Assembly (NCBI GenBank): GCA_052145775.1
Contig: JBKQNY010000052.1
Span: 1-42,995, forward strand
Length of the DNA: 42,995 bases
Reading direction: 5' to 3'
From: CAVYPR01 sp052145775
Lineage (GTDB): Bacteria > Actinomycetota > Acidimicrobiia > Acidimicrobiales > RAAP-2
Numbering within the stretch: the stretch's first letter is position 1; each line of letters begins with the position of its first letter. A program made the translations under genes and the position numbers. The notes under the pieces are model-generated. The model had not been told where the DNA came from. It was given only the letters and a program-made list of their open reading frames with translations, and made no database searches. Of this stretch, positions 31,955 through 40,692 are shown one piece after another.

Positions 31955-34900
31955 ATGAACCTGCGACGCAATCGCACCCCGCTCCGGTTGCTGACCGTGC
32001 TCAGCCTCAGCGCGGCGATCACGGGCAGCGCCGTCCTGGCGGCCGGGGTCGTGGGGGTGCCGCAGGCCGGCGCCTACACGCCGGTGGCACCGTGGGAACC
32101 GCTGCCGCTGAGCACATCTGCAGGAGGCTTGCTCTTCTTCAACGCCACAGGCCACCAGATCACGAGCGGCAAGATCACTGCACAGCCGTTCGCCGCCTAC
32201 GTCGAGGGCACCAGCGTCCTGAACGCCAACGACAAGACAGCGACCCTGTACGCCTACACGCCGGTCAAGGGCGTCCCCGCGGGCAAGTGGAGTGGCGAGC
32301 AACTTGGCGGCACGACGGCCTATCCGAACGCGTCGGCACCGGCGCCGCTCAAGACTTCACCGCTCCCCGTCTACACGGGTGCCCTGACCGACACAAGCCT
32401 CAAGACATACATCTTGACGTACCCGAACAAGCCGACACCGGCAACACCAACATTCGCCGTTCTCTATGTGATTCGGCTCATCACGAGCAATTCGCCGACG
32501 TCCACCACGTATGACTCTGCCGATCTCAAGATCACCGGAACAACATGGTCGGTCGTCTACCCGACCAGTGTGACCACGGTGACGGCCAGCCCGTCCAGTC
32601 CGCAGCACTACGGGACGAAGATGAAGTTCACGGCGGCGCTCACACCGCCCGCCGCCACCGGCAGCGTGCAGTTCCTCAACCGGACGACCGACATTGGCAC
32701 CCCGGTGACCGTGGCTACAGGCAAGGCCTCCATCACAGAGACCACACTCCCGGCCGGTACGAACCTCGTCAACGCGGTCTTCACGCCGACATCGAGTGGG
32801 CTCTACAGCAATTCGGTCGGTAACGTCGTTTACTCCGTCACCGCAGCTCCGACGAAGACCACGCTGACCACGACACCGACAGGCTCCCAGGCCTTCGGCC
32901 AGAACGTGAAGCTGACGGCCACGGTCACACCGGCGGCCGCGGGTAACGTCCAGTTCCTGAACGGCGCGACCGTGCTCGGGACAAAGCCGGTCTCCGCTGG
33001 CACGGCATCACTGACAGACTCAACGCTCCCGGTCGGCACACTGACGCTCACCGCCAAGTTCATGCCCACCTCGGGCAACTACGCGAAGTCGACAGGGCAA
33101 GCCAGCATCAAGATCACCGTTGCCCCGACCATCACGAGCTTCGCGCCGACCTCGGGCCCAGAGTCGGGAGGCACCACAGTGGTGATCACCGGCACCCACT
33201 TCACAGGGGCCACCGCGGTCACGTTCGGGACAACAACGGCCACAACCTTCACGGTCACCAACGCCACACACATCACGGCCAAGACCAAGGCCCATGCGGC
33301 CGGGACAGTCCTGATCAAGGTCACCGCTCCGGGCGGCACGGCCACGTCTTCGACCGACTACACCTTCTTGGTCGGCCCGACCATCACGAGCTTCACACCG
33401 ACCAAGGGCCCGGCCACCGGGGGCACCACAGTGGTGATCACCGGCACGCACTTCACAGGGGCCACCGCGGTCAAATTCGGCACAACATCGGCCACAACCT
33501 TCACGGTCACCAACGCCACACACATCACGGCCAAGACCAAGGCCCATTCGGTCGGCACAGTCCTGATCAAGGTCACCACCGCAGGCGGCACGGCCACGTC
33601 TTCGACCGACTACACCTTTTTGGTCGGCCCGACCATCACGAGCTTCACACCGACCAATGGCCCGGCCACCGGGGGCACCACAGTGGTGATCACCGGCACC
33701 CACTTCACAGGGGCCACCGCGGTCAAGTTCGGGACAACAGCGGCCACAACCTTCTCGGTCACCAACGCCACACACATCACGGCCAAGACCAAGACCCATG
33801 CGGCCGGGACAGTCCCGATCAAGGTCACCACCCCGGCCGGCACGGCCACGTCGACGACCGACTACACGTTCGTAGCCGCTCCGACGGTTTTCAGCTTCAC
33901 GCCGACCGCGGGCCCGATCACCGGGGGCACCACAGTGGTGATCACCGGCACTCACTTCACGGGGGCCACCGCGGTCACGTTCGGCACAACAGCGGCCACA
34001 ACCTTCACGGTCACCAACGCCACACACATCACGGCCAAGACCAAGGCCCATGCAGCCGGCACAGTCCTGCTCAAGGTCACCACGGTGGGGGGCACGGCCA
34101 CGTCTTCGACCGACTACAAGTTCGAGGCCCCCCCGACCGTCGCCAGCTTCACGCCGACCGCGGGACCGTCCTCGGGGGGCACCACAGTGGTGATCACCGG
34201 CACCCACTTCACAGGGGCCACCTCGGTCAAATTCGGGACAATAACGGCTGCAAGCTTCACGGTCACCAACGCCACACACATCACGGCCAAGACCAGGGCC
34301 CATGCGGCCGGCACAGTCCTGCTCAATGTCACCACCCCGGGCGGCACGGCCACGTCGACGACCGACTACACCTTCGTAGCCGGCCCGACCATCACCAGCT
34401 TCACGCCGACCTCGGGCCCGTCCACGGGGGGCACCACAGTGGTGATCACCGGCACTCACTTCACAGGGGCCACCGCGGTCACGTTCGGGACAACAGCGGC
34501 CGCCAGCTTCTCGGTCACCAACGCCACACACATCACGGCCAAGACCAAGGCCCATGGGGCCACGACAGTCAAGATCTCGGTGACCACGGTGGGGGGCACG
34601 GGCACCTCGGCGACGACCTTCAGCTTCACGGCCGCCCCGGTGTTCACGGCTGATGCACCGCCGACCACGGCCGCCGTCGGGAAGCTGTACAGCTACACGT
34701 TCGCCGCATCGGGCAACCCCGCCCCGACCTACGCCCTCTCCGGACAGCCGACCTGGCTCGCGATCAACTCGAGCACCGGGGCGGTCACCGGGACGCCGCC
34801 GTCGGGGACCACCTCGTTCACCTACTCGGTGAAGGCATCCAACGGGGTCGCACCTGCGGCTTCCGCCGGGCCCTTCAGCGTCATCGTCAGCTCGGTGTCC

Positions 34901-35695
34901 TCTTCGGGCTACGACCTGGTGGGGAGCGACGGCGGGGTCTTCGTCTTCCCGACCGGCCAGTCGAGCGGGTTCTTCGGGTCCCTCCCCGGCCTGGGCGTGA
35001 AGGTCAACAACATCGTGGGCATGGTGCCGACCACCACGGACCAGGGTTACTTCCTGGTCGGCTCCGACGGCGGGGTCTTCAGCTTCGGCAACGCTCCGTT
35101 CCTCGGATCCTTGCCGGGTCTCAAGGTGAAACCCTCCCAGCCCATCACGGGGATCGTGGCCGCCGACACAGACAAGGGCTACTTCCTGGTGGGTAAGGAC
35201 GGCGGGGTCTTCGCTTTTGGCACAGTGCCGTTCCTGGGCTCGCTGCCCGGGAACGGGATCGCGGTCGACAACATCATTGGGATCGCCTCGACCCCATCGG
35301 GCAACGGGTACTGGCTGGTATCAGCCACAGGCACCGTCTACGGGTTCGGGGCCGCCCTGACGCTCGGCACAGCCAAGGGCAGCTCGTCGCCGGTTTCGGC
35401 CATCGCCGGGACGCCAACAGGCGGGGGCTACTGGATCACCACCCAGAATGGGACGGTCTACGCCTTCGGCGACGCCAAGAAGCCCACCTCCGGCACACTG
35501 CCCGCTCTCGGGGTCACCCCGGCCCACCCGGTGATCGGCATCGTCCACACCGGCGACACAGCCGGGTACTGGCTGATCGGCTCGGATGGCGGCATCTTCG
35601 CCTTCGGGGACGCACCCTTCGTCGGCTCGTTGCCGGGGGTCACAGTCCACGTCACTGACGTGGTGGGGGCCGTCCCGACTACCGGAACGGGTTAG
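31955..35695 (+). CDS. Giant secreted surface protein with six IPT/TIG domains and GSDGG repeats
   Basis: This 1246-residue protein reads: signal peptide (about 1-40); shared N-terminal domain (55-203; GGLLFFNATGHQITSGK ... WSGEQLGGTTAYP ... TTWSVVYP); two Ig-like repeats (about 207-388); six IPT/TIG repeats of exactly 84 residues (390-893; core GGTTVVITGTHFTGATAV); one Ig/cadherin-like domain (about 894-980, PTWLAINSSTGAVTGTPPS); and six GSDGG-type repeats (about 984-1245; GYFLVGSDGGVFSFG and FLGSLPG). No membrane anchor or LPXTG motif is seen, so retention may depend on partners. ATG 31955 was chosen over GTG 31949 because AAAGG then lies 9 bases upstream. It follows the anchored protein with near-overlap, implying one operon. 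Confidence 0.88.
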   Translation: MNLRRNRTPLRLLTVLSLSAAITGSAVLAAGVVGVPQAGAYTPVAPWEPLPLSTSAGGLLFFNATGHQITSGKITAQPFAAYVEGTSVLNANDKTATLYAYTPVKGVPAGKWSGEQLGGTTAYPNASAPAPLKTSPLPVYTGALTDTSLKTYILTYPNKPTPATPTFAVLYVIRLITSNSPTSTTYDSADLKITGTTWSVVYPTSVTTVTASPSSPQHYGTKMKFTAALTPPAATGSVQFLNRTTDIGTPVTVATGKASITETTLPAGTNLVNAVFTPTSSGLYSNSVGNVVYSVTAAPTKTTLTTTPTGSQAFGQNVKLTATVTPAAAGNVQFLNGATVLGTKPVSAGTASLTDSTLPVGTLTLTAKFMPTSGNYAKSTGQASIKITVAPTITSFAPTSGPESGGTTVVITGTHFTGATAVTFGTTTATTFTVTNATHITAKTKAHAAGTVLIKVTAPGGTATSSTDYTFLVGPTITSFTPTKGPATGGTTVVITGTHFTGATAVKFGTTSATTFTVTNATHITAKTKAHSVGTVLIKVTTAGGTATSSTDYTFLVGPTITSFTPTNGPATGGTTVVITGTHFTGATAVKFGTTAATTFSVTNATHITAKTKTHAAGTVPIKVTTPAGTATSTTDYTFVAAPTVFSFTPTAGPITGGTTVVITGTHFTGATAVTFGTTAATTFTVTNATHITAKTKAHAAGTVLLKVTTVGGTATSSTDYKFEAPPTVASFTPTAGPSSGGTTVVITGTHFTGATSVKFGTITAASFTVTNATHITAKTRAHAAGTVLLNVTTPGGTATSTTDYTFVAGPTITSFTPTSGPSTGGTTVVITGTHFTGATAVTFGTTAAASFSVTNATHITAKTKAHGATTVKISVTTVGGTGTSATTFSFTAAPVFTADAPPTTAAVGKLYSYTFAASGNPAPTYALSGQPTWLAINSSTGAVTGTPPSGTTSFTYSVKASNGVAPAASAGPFSVIVSSVSSSGYDLVGSDGGVFVFPTGQSSGFFGSLPGLGVKVNNIVGMVPTTTDQGYFLVGSDGGVFSFGNAPFLGSLPGLKVKPSQPITGIVAADTDKGYFLVGKDGGVFAFGTVPFLGSLPGNGIAVDNIIGIASTPSGNGYWLVSATGTVYGFGAALTLGTAKGSSSPVSAIAGTPTGGGYWITTQNGTVYAFGDAKKPTSGTLPALGVTPAHPVIGIVHTGDTAGYWLIGSDGGIFAFGDAPFVGSLPGVTVHVTDVVGAVPTTGTG
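33125..34636 (+). repeat. Six tandem 252-base repeats encoding the IPT/TIG domains
   Basis: Unit starts fall at 33125, 33377, 33629, 33881, 34133 and 34385, each exactly 252 bases apart. Long blocks such as CACCACAGTGGTGATCACCG and CACACACATCACGGCCAAGA are identical in all six copies, including synonymous positions. This argues for recent duplication or gene conversion over old divergence. Copy number may vary between strains. Confidence 0.95.
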
Positions 35696-35701
35696 AAGGC
35701 A

Positions 35702-35929
35702 ATGGCCGCGAACGGGGGAGTGTTGGATGTGGGGACCGGGAGGTTGCGGGGTTCCCGGGCTAACCAGCACCTGAACGAGGGCGAAGTGCGTGTCACCGCC
35801 CCCAACGGATCTCGTTCGTGGCTGGTCGTCTCAAACCGAGGAGTCCACGTCATCGGGGGCGCCGCCTTCCTTGGGTCGGCGGCGTCGCTGTTGCCCTCAG
35901 GACCCGTCGTCGGCATCGCAGAGGCATAG
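35702..35929 (+). CDS. Possible small open reading frame between the TIG protein and pstB
   Basis: A 75-codon frame starts 7 bases after the previous stop and ends 11 bases before the pstB start, so it fits the gap neatly. The product has a moderately hydrophobic C-terminal half (VHVIGGAAFLGSAASLLPSG) and no recognisable family. AGAAGG precedes the ATG by only 2 bases. It may instead be untranslated leader for pstB; I cannot decide from sequence. Confidence 0.3.
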   Translation: MAANGGVLDVGTGRLRGSRANQHLNEGEVRVTAPNGSRSWLVVSNRGVHVIGGAAFLGSAASLLPSGPVVGIAEA

Positions 35930-35940
35930 GGGCAGGAACC

Positions 35941-36813
35941 TTGACCGAGGCAACCGGACTGCAGTCCGTCGACAAGGCTCTCTCCGGAGGCCCAACGGGC
36001 GTTTCTGCCCGAGCACGTGCAACGAGCGGCGGCGACCACGACGCGCACCTCGACGCCGTCAACGTCTGTGCCTGGTTCGGAGACACGATGGTGCTCGAGA
36101 ACGTCTCCCTCTCGGTGCCGCCGTCGACGGTCACGGCCCTCATCGGTCCCTCGGGTTGCGGGAAGTCGACCTTCTTGCGAATCCTCAATCGGATGCACGA
36201 GTCCGTGAAGGGCGCCAAGCTCGCCGGGGAGGTTCTCCTGAATGGCGAGGACATTTACGCGTCCGGCAACCGGCTCACCGACGTTCGCCGTCAAATCGGG
36301 ATGGTTTTCCAGAAGCCGAACCCGTTCCCCGCGATGTCAGTGGCCGAGAACGTCGTTGCCGGCCTCACGCTGACCAAGACCAAGCTCAATCGCTCCCAGC
36401 GGAGCGAACTGGTCGAGTCGTGCCTGACCAAAGCCGGGCTCTGGTCAGAGGTGAAAGACAGGCTCGGTCGACCGGGCGGACAGCTCTCGGGTGGTCAGCA
36501 GCAGCGGCTCTGCATCGCCCGGTCTTTGGCCGTCGAGCCGAAGATCTTGCTCATGGACGAGCCGTGCTCGGCCCTGGACCCGACGTCAACGAGAAGGATC
36601 GAGGAGACCATCTCGGACCTCTGCTCGGAGGTCACGATCGTCATCGTCACTCACAACATGCAGCAGGCGGCGCGCGTGTCGCAGCAGGCGGCGTTCTTCC
36701 TGGCCGAGCAGGGGACTCCCGGCAGTATCGTCGAAGCTGGCACCACCGAGACGATCTTCGACAACCCGTCGGACCCCCGGACCGCCGACTACGTGCACGG
36801 GAGATTCGGATGA
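35941..36813 (+). CDS. pstB: Phosphate-type ABC transporter ATP-binding protein PstB
   Basis: PstB hydrolyses ATP to drive a Pst-type importer at the inner face of the membrane. The 290-residue product has Walker A GPSGCGKST (about 69-77), the Pst-specific stretch LRILNRMHESVKGAKLAGEV, QKPNPFPAMSVAENV, signature LSGGQQQRLCIARSLA, Walker B ILLMDEPCSALDP and the switch histidine in VTHNMQQAARVS. A TTG start at 35941 with GGCAGGA upstream gives about 36 extra N-terminal residues, longer than usual; a shorter start inside is possible. It is first in the operon, whereas pstB usually comes last, and it overlaps pstC by ATGA. Confidence 0.93.
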   Translation: MTEATGLQSVDKALSGGPTGVSARARATSGGDHDAHLDAVNVCAWFGDTMVLENVSLSVPPSTVTALIGPSGCGKSTFLRILNRMHESVKGAKLAGEVLLNGEDIYASGNRLTDVRRQIGMVFQKPNPFPAMSVAENVVAGLTLTKTKLNRSQRSELVESCLTKAGLWSEVKDRLGRPGGQLSGGQQQRLCIARSLAVEPKILLMDEPCSALDPTSTRRIEETISDLCSEVTIVIVTHNMQQAARVSQQAAFFLAEQGTPGSIVEAGTTETIFDNPSDPRTADYVHGRFG

Positions 36814-37829
36814 CGATCTCCGAGATGGGGCTGGCGTCGCCCTCCTCCGCCGGGAGGATGGTGCCGAGGGACCTGGAGCCCGGACGCGACATCACCGACC
36901 GGATCTTCCACAGTTCGGCCAGGTCGGTCGGCCTCTTCGTCCTGGTGGTGACCGGTTCCATCGGGGTGTTCCTGGGCTACCAGGCGATCCCCACTCTTCG
37001 CCACTACGGGCTGAGTTTCTTCACCCAGTCCAACTGGGAACCTCAGCTGGGCAAGATCGGGATCGCCGCCGTGCTGGTGGGGACCGTGGAGGTCGCCCTG
37101 GTGGCGATGGCCGTGGGCTTCCCCCTGGCCTTGGGGCTCGCCCTCTTCATCACCGAGTACGCACCGGCCAGGATCAAGTCGTGGCTCGTCTCCACCGTGG
37201 ATCTGATGGCTGCGGTCCCGAGCATCATCTACGGCCTGTGGGGTTTCTTCCTCCTGCAACCGCGCGCCATCGAGATCTCCCGTTGGTTGAGCCAGTACCT
37301 GGGATGGATCCCCATCTTCCACGTCGACACGAATCCCAACGCGCCGGTCTGGCAGCAGTCGGCGTACACGAGCTCGGTGTTCATCGCGGGTCTTGCCGTG
37401 TCCATGATGACGATCCCTTTGGCCTGCGCCGTGATGCGCGCCGTGTTCGACCACGCACCGATCGGCGAGCGTGAGGCGGCCATGGCCCTCGGAGGTACGC
37501 GCTTCAGCGTCATCAAGGCGGTGGTCCTCCCGTTCTCCAGGGGCGGGATCATCGGCGGGACGATGCTGGCCCTTGGCCGGGCGCTGGGGGAGACCGCGTG
37601 CGTCCTGGTCATCATCTCGCCGGAGTACATCATCAAGCCCCGTATCCTCGAGGCCGGGACGCAGACGACCTCGGCGTTGATCGCCGGGAACTTCGGAGAT
37701 GCGTCGAAGGCCCAGCTCTCGGCGCTTCTCGCCGCTGGCTTCGTCTTGTTCCTCATCACGCTGGTCGTCAACAGCGCTGCCGCGGTCGTCATCCGGCGAA
37801 GCCGGAGCGGCACGAGCACGGAGATCTGA
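36810..37829 (+). CDS. pstC: Phosphate-type ABC transporter permease PstC
   Basis: The 339-residue membrane protein has about six helices and PstC features: ITDRIFHSSARSVGLFVLVV at the N-terminus, SFFTQSNWEPQLGKIGI, and VDLMAAVPSIIYGLWGFF. The cytoplasmic coupling loop is REAAMALGGTRFSVIKAVVL, followed by GGTMLALGRALGETACVLVI. It pairs with PstA to form the transport pore. The ATG overlaps the pstB stop in ATGA. The N-terminal 30 residues before the first helix are longer than in many PstC proteins. Longer frames upstream lie over pstB in a different phase and are shadows. Confidence 0.93.
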   Translation: MTISEMGLASPSSAGRMVPRDLEPGRDITDRIFHSSARSVGLFVLVVTGSIGVFLGYQAIPTLRHYGLSFFTQSNWEPQLGKIGIAAVLVGTVEVALVAMAVGFPLALGLALFITEYAPARIKSWLVSTVDLMAAVPSIIYGLWGFFLLQPRAIEISRWLSQYLGWIPIFHVDTNPNAPVWQQSAYTSSVFIAGLAVSMMTIPLACAVMRAVFDHAPIGEREAAMALGGTRFSVIKAVVLPFSRGGIIGGTMLALGRALGETACVLVIISPEYIIKPRILEAGTQTTSALIAGNFGDASKAQLSALLAAGFVLFLITLVVNSAAAVVIRRSRSGTSTEI

Positions 37830-37831
37830 CG

Positions 37832-38983
37832 ATGACGACATTCGAGGGCGACGTAATTGTGGGGGCGGTGGCGGGCCTTCCCGTGGATTGGGCACCCCAG
37901 GACGCCGAGGTCCAAGAACCGTCCGGTGTCGAGAGGGCACCACGTCGGGTCCGCAGGACCCCGGCGTTCAGTTTCGACGACTGGATGTCCCTGGCTGGGG
38001 CCATCGCGGCCTCGTTCGCGCTCGTCGAGGTCGGCTACCTCCACATGCTCGACTTCAGCGGGATCTTCGGCTTCGGGGTCTGCTGGTACCTCGTCTTCCT
38101 GCTCGTCTACGGCGGCCTGGTGGCTGCGGCGCACCCTCGGATCATGGTGGTGGACCGGCTGGTGTCGGCCACCTTGTACCTGGTAGCCCTGATCGTCCTG
38201 TTCGCGCTGGGCACGGTGCTCGTCTACACGTTCACCCAGGGATGGAAGGCCATCATCCACTGGGGGTTCTTCTCCCACGACATGGCCGGCGTCGCACCGA
38301 CCGCCCCGCTGAACGACGGCGGAATCTTCCATGCGATCGTCGGCACGATCGTCGAAATCTCCATTGCCGTGGTCATCTCGGTCCCGCTCGGGATCGGCAC
38401 GGCGGTCTTCATGACCGAGGTGGGTGGACGCTTCGCGCAGACGGTCCGCACCGTGGTCGAGGCCATGACGGCGCTGCCCGAGATCCTGGCCGGCCTCTTC
38501 GTGTACGCCGTGCTGATCGTCGGCGTGGGCATGCCCAAGTCCGGACTGGCGGCGTCGATCGCCATGTCCGTCACGATGGTGCCGATCATCGCCCGGGCGG
38601 GTGAGGTGGCCCTCAGGGTGGTCCCGGGCGGGCTGCGCGAGGCCAGCAGCGCATTGGGGGCGAACCACTGGAGGACGGTCTGGAAGGTCGTGCTGCCGAG
38701 CGCCAGCGCGGGGCTCGCCACCGCCACCATCCTGGCCATTGCCCGGGGGATCGGGGAAACGGCCATCGTGCTGATCACCTCGGGCGCGTCAACCTTCCTC
38801 ACGTACAACCCGACCGGCCAGCCGATGAACTCGCTCCCGCTGTTCATCTACACGGCGTACACCTCGCACGAGCCCGCCGCTCTCACCCGGGCCTTCGGCG
38901 CGGCCAGCGTCCTGCTCACGCTGGTGCTCGTGCTCTTCATCGGCACCCGGCTCCTCCTCAGGGACAGGTCGAAGCAGCGATGA
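37832..38983 (+). CDS. pstA: Phosphate-type ABC transporter permease PstA
   Basis: PstA is the second pore subunit. The 383-residue product has three N-terminal helices that are extra to the usual PstA core, then the core with VGTIVEISIAVVISVPLGIGT, MTALPEILAGLFVYAV, the coupling loop REASSALGANHWRTVWKVVL and ARGIGETAIVLITSG. The end TNPLLY-like region is NSLPLFIYTAYTSHEP, as in PstA proteins. The N-terminal 50 residues are hydrophilic. It starts 3 bases after pstC and overlaps the next gene by ATGA, so the operon is tightly coupled. Confidence 0.9.
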   Translation: MTTFEGDVIVGAVAGLPVDWAPQDAEVQEPSGVERAPRRVRRTPAFSFDDWMSLAGAIAASFALVEVGYLHMLDFSGIFGFGVCWYLVFLLVYGGLVAAAHPRIMVVDRLVSATLYLVALIVLFALGTVLVYTFTQGWKAIIHWGFFSHDMAGVAPTAPLNDGGIFHAIVGTIVEISIAVVISVPLGIGTAVFMTEVGGRFAQTVRTVVEAMTALPEILAGLFVYAVLIVGVGMPKSGLAASIAMSVTMVPIIARAGEVALRVVPGGLREASSALGANHWRTVWKVVLPSASAGLATATILAIARGIGETAIVLITSGASTFLTYNPTGQPMNSLPLFIYTAYTSHEPAALTRAFGAASVLLTLVLVLFIGTRLLLRDRSKQR

Positions 38984-40692
38984 AGAGCAGAGCTCCCACC
39001 CGGTTCCTCGAATTCGCCGCCACCTGTGCGGTCCTGCTGCTCGTCGTCCTCATCGGTGCCGGTTCCGCCGGCGCGGTGACCCCTGCCGAGATCGAGGGGT
39101 CGGGGTCGAGTTGGGCGGAGAACGCGGTGAACCAGTGGGTGTCCGACGTCTACTCACAAGGGGTGCAGGTCGTGTACAACCCCGATGGCGACGCCCAGGG
39201 CCGCCAGGACTTCGCCAACAAAGTCTCGGACTTTTCCGTGACGGCCGACGGCTACCAGGGGCGTGATCCGGTCACGGGGGTGACAGACACCTCACAGGGC
39301 CGGCAGTACGCCTACCTCCCGATCGCCGCGGGGGGCACCGCCTTCCCCTATCAGATCCGCATCGACGGGACCCAGGTCGAGAACCTCCGCCTATCGGGTC
39401 AGACGCTCGCCAAGATCTTCACGAACCAGATCACGAACTGGTCGAACCCTGAGATCACGGCCGACAACAACGGTCACGCCCTGCCCACACTGCCGATTGT
39501 CCCGGTCGTCCAGTCGGAGGGTTCGGGTTCGACCGAGCAGCTCACCAACTACTTCGCAAAGGAGTTCCCGAACATCTGGCAGCCGTTCTCGGGGACACCG
39601 GGAGCCACCGAGTACTTCCCCCGCCAAGGGAGCCAGATCGCCCAGGACGGCTCGAACGCGGCGATGAACTACGTCTCTTCGAGCGAGGCGAACGGCTCGA
39701 TCGGCTACGTGGAGTACTCGTTCGCCCTGAGTGTGAACTACCCGGTCGCCAAGGTGCTGAACGACGGTGGGTACTACACGCTGCCGACGCAGTACAACGT
39801 GGCGGTGGCGCTTGAGAAGGCGCAGATCACAATGAACCCCAGCTCGTCGCGCTACCTCCTGCAGACATTGGACAACGTCTACACGGACACTGATCCCCGG
39901 ACGTACCCGCTCTCCTCCTACGTCTACATGATCGAGCCGACCGGCGCCTATCCCAAGCCTGAGACAAAGATCACACCGGGGAAGCGCCAGGCGATCGCCG
40001 ACTTCGCGTACTACGGCATCTGCCAGGGCCAGAAGGAGATCGGCCCCCTCGGGTACTCACCGCTTCCGGTGAACCTGGTGACAGCGGCCTTCGGCCAGAT
40101 CCGCAAGCTCCAGCAGGCAGATCCCTCGATCAGCCTCACAAAGATCACAATCAATAACTGCGACGAACCCACTTTCGTTCCCGGTAACCCGACAGTCAAC
40201 TATCTGACGACCATCGCGCCGTTGCCTCCGTCATGCGACGCGCAGGGAGCCGGACCGTGCGCAGCGGGCGTCACGCCGAACGGGATCGGTGCCACGCCGA
40301 CAGTCTCTGGGTCCTACCCCGGGGCCTCGGCGGCCGGAGCCGCCAACGCGGCCGCCGGCACCTCTAGCTCGAGCTCGTCGTCGACCGCCGCCGGCGGCGG
40401 AACGTCGGCGGTCGGGGCCTCGGCGTCCACCCAGAATGCCGCGACCACCTCCGGGGGCGGCGCCGCGACCGGCAGAACGGCGGCAGGAGGTCAATCGCCC
40501 GGGGCCGGAGCCAGCGGTGCGAGCGACACCGATCAGCTGCAGCAAGAGTCGGCAGTTCTCCCGGCGAAGGGCGCGCTGACATTCATGGGGGCGACCGGGC
40601 CACTCGTCGTCGGACTCCTTCTCGTCGTGTTCTTGGTCCCTGTCGGACTCGGGTACCGCCGAGTCCGGCGGCGACGGGAGGCGGCGCAGTGA
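38980..40692 (+). CDS. PstS-like solute-binding protein with C-terminal membrane anchor
   Basis: The 570-residue product has a signal peptide (about 1-33, ending SAGA) and a PstS-type binding fold (about 37-400). Recognisable parts are EGSGSSWAENAVNQWVSDVY, VSDFSVTADGYQG, AYLPIAAGGTAFPYQI, LRLSGQTLAKIFTNQITNW and VVQSEGSGSTEQLTNYF. By eye the Pst phosphate ligands are altered: the Arg before the D-G-S-G-T loop is Gln, and the Ser of the Y-x-x-x-G-S segment is Asp (NPDGDAQGR). A Ser/Ala/Gly-rich linker (about 430-515) leads to a helix (GPLVVGLLLVVFLVPVGLGY) and RRVRRRR. The anchor replaces the usual lipoprotein attachment. It overlaps both neighbours by 4 bases. Confidence 0.88.
   Translation: MKSRAPTRFLEFAATCAVLLLVVLIGAGSAGAVTPAEIEGSGSSWAENAVNQWVSDVYSQGVQVVYNPDGDAQGRQDFANKVSDFSVTADGYQGRDPVTGVTDTSQGRQYAYLPIAAGGTAFPYQIRIDGTQVENLRLSGQTLAKIFTNQITNWSNPEITADNNGHALPTLPIVPVVQSEGSGSTEQLTNYFAKEFPNIWQPFSGTPGATEYFPRQGSQIAQDGSNAAMNYVSSSEANGSIGYVEYSFALSVNYPVAKVLNDGGYYTLPTQYNVAVALEKAQITMNPSSSRYLLQTLDNVYTDTDPRTYPLSSYVYMIEPTGAYPKPETKITPGKRQAIADFAYYGICQGQKEIGPLGYSPLPVNLVTAAFGQIRKLQQADPSISLTKITINNCDEPTFVPGNPTVNYLTTIAPLPPSCDAQGAGPCAAGVTPNGIGATPTVSGSYPGASAAGAANAAAGTSSSSSSSTAAGGGTSAVGASASTQNAATTSGGGAATGRTAAGGQSPGAGASGASDTDQLQQESAVLPAKGALTFMGATGPLVVGLLLVVFLVPVGLGYRRVRRRREAAQ

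Noticed and set aside
33020..34555. A 511-codon minus-strand frame with regular Cys-containing repeats
   Set aside because: The regular pattern is only the mirror of the six 252-base TIG repeats on the plus strand; no start or context supports a real gene.
33125..34636. Possible CRISPR-like array because of regular spacing
   Set aside because: Units are 252 bases, contiguous and coding for IPT/TIG domains; there are no short repeats with unique spacers.
35647..35663. Perfect palindrome CCACGTCA-C-TGACGTGG as an operator or terminator
   Set aside because: It lies inside the coding sequence for VHVTDVV at the end of the TIG protein, has no T-tract and no following promoter geometry; chance in Val/Thr/Asp codons is sufficient.
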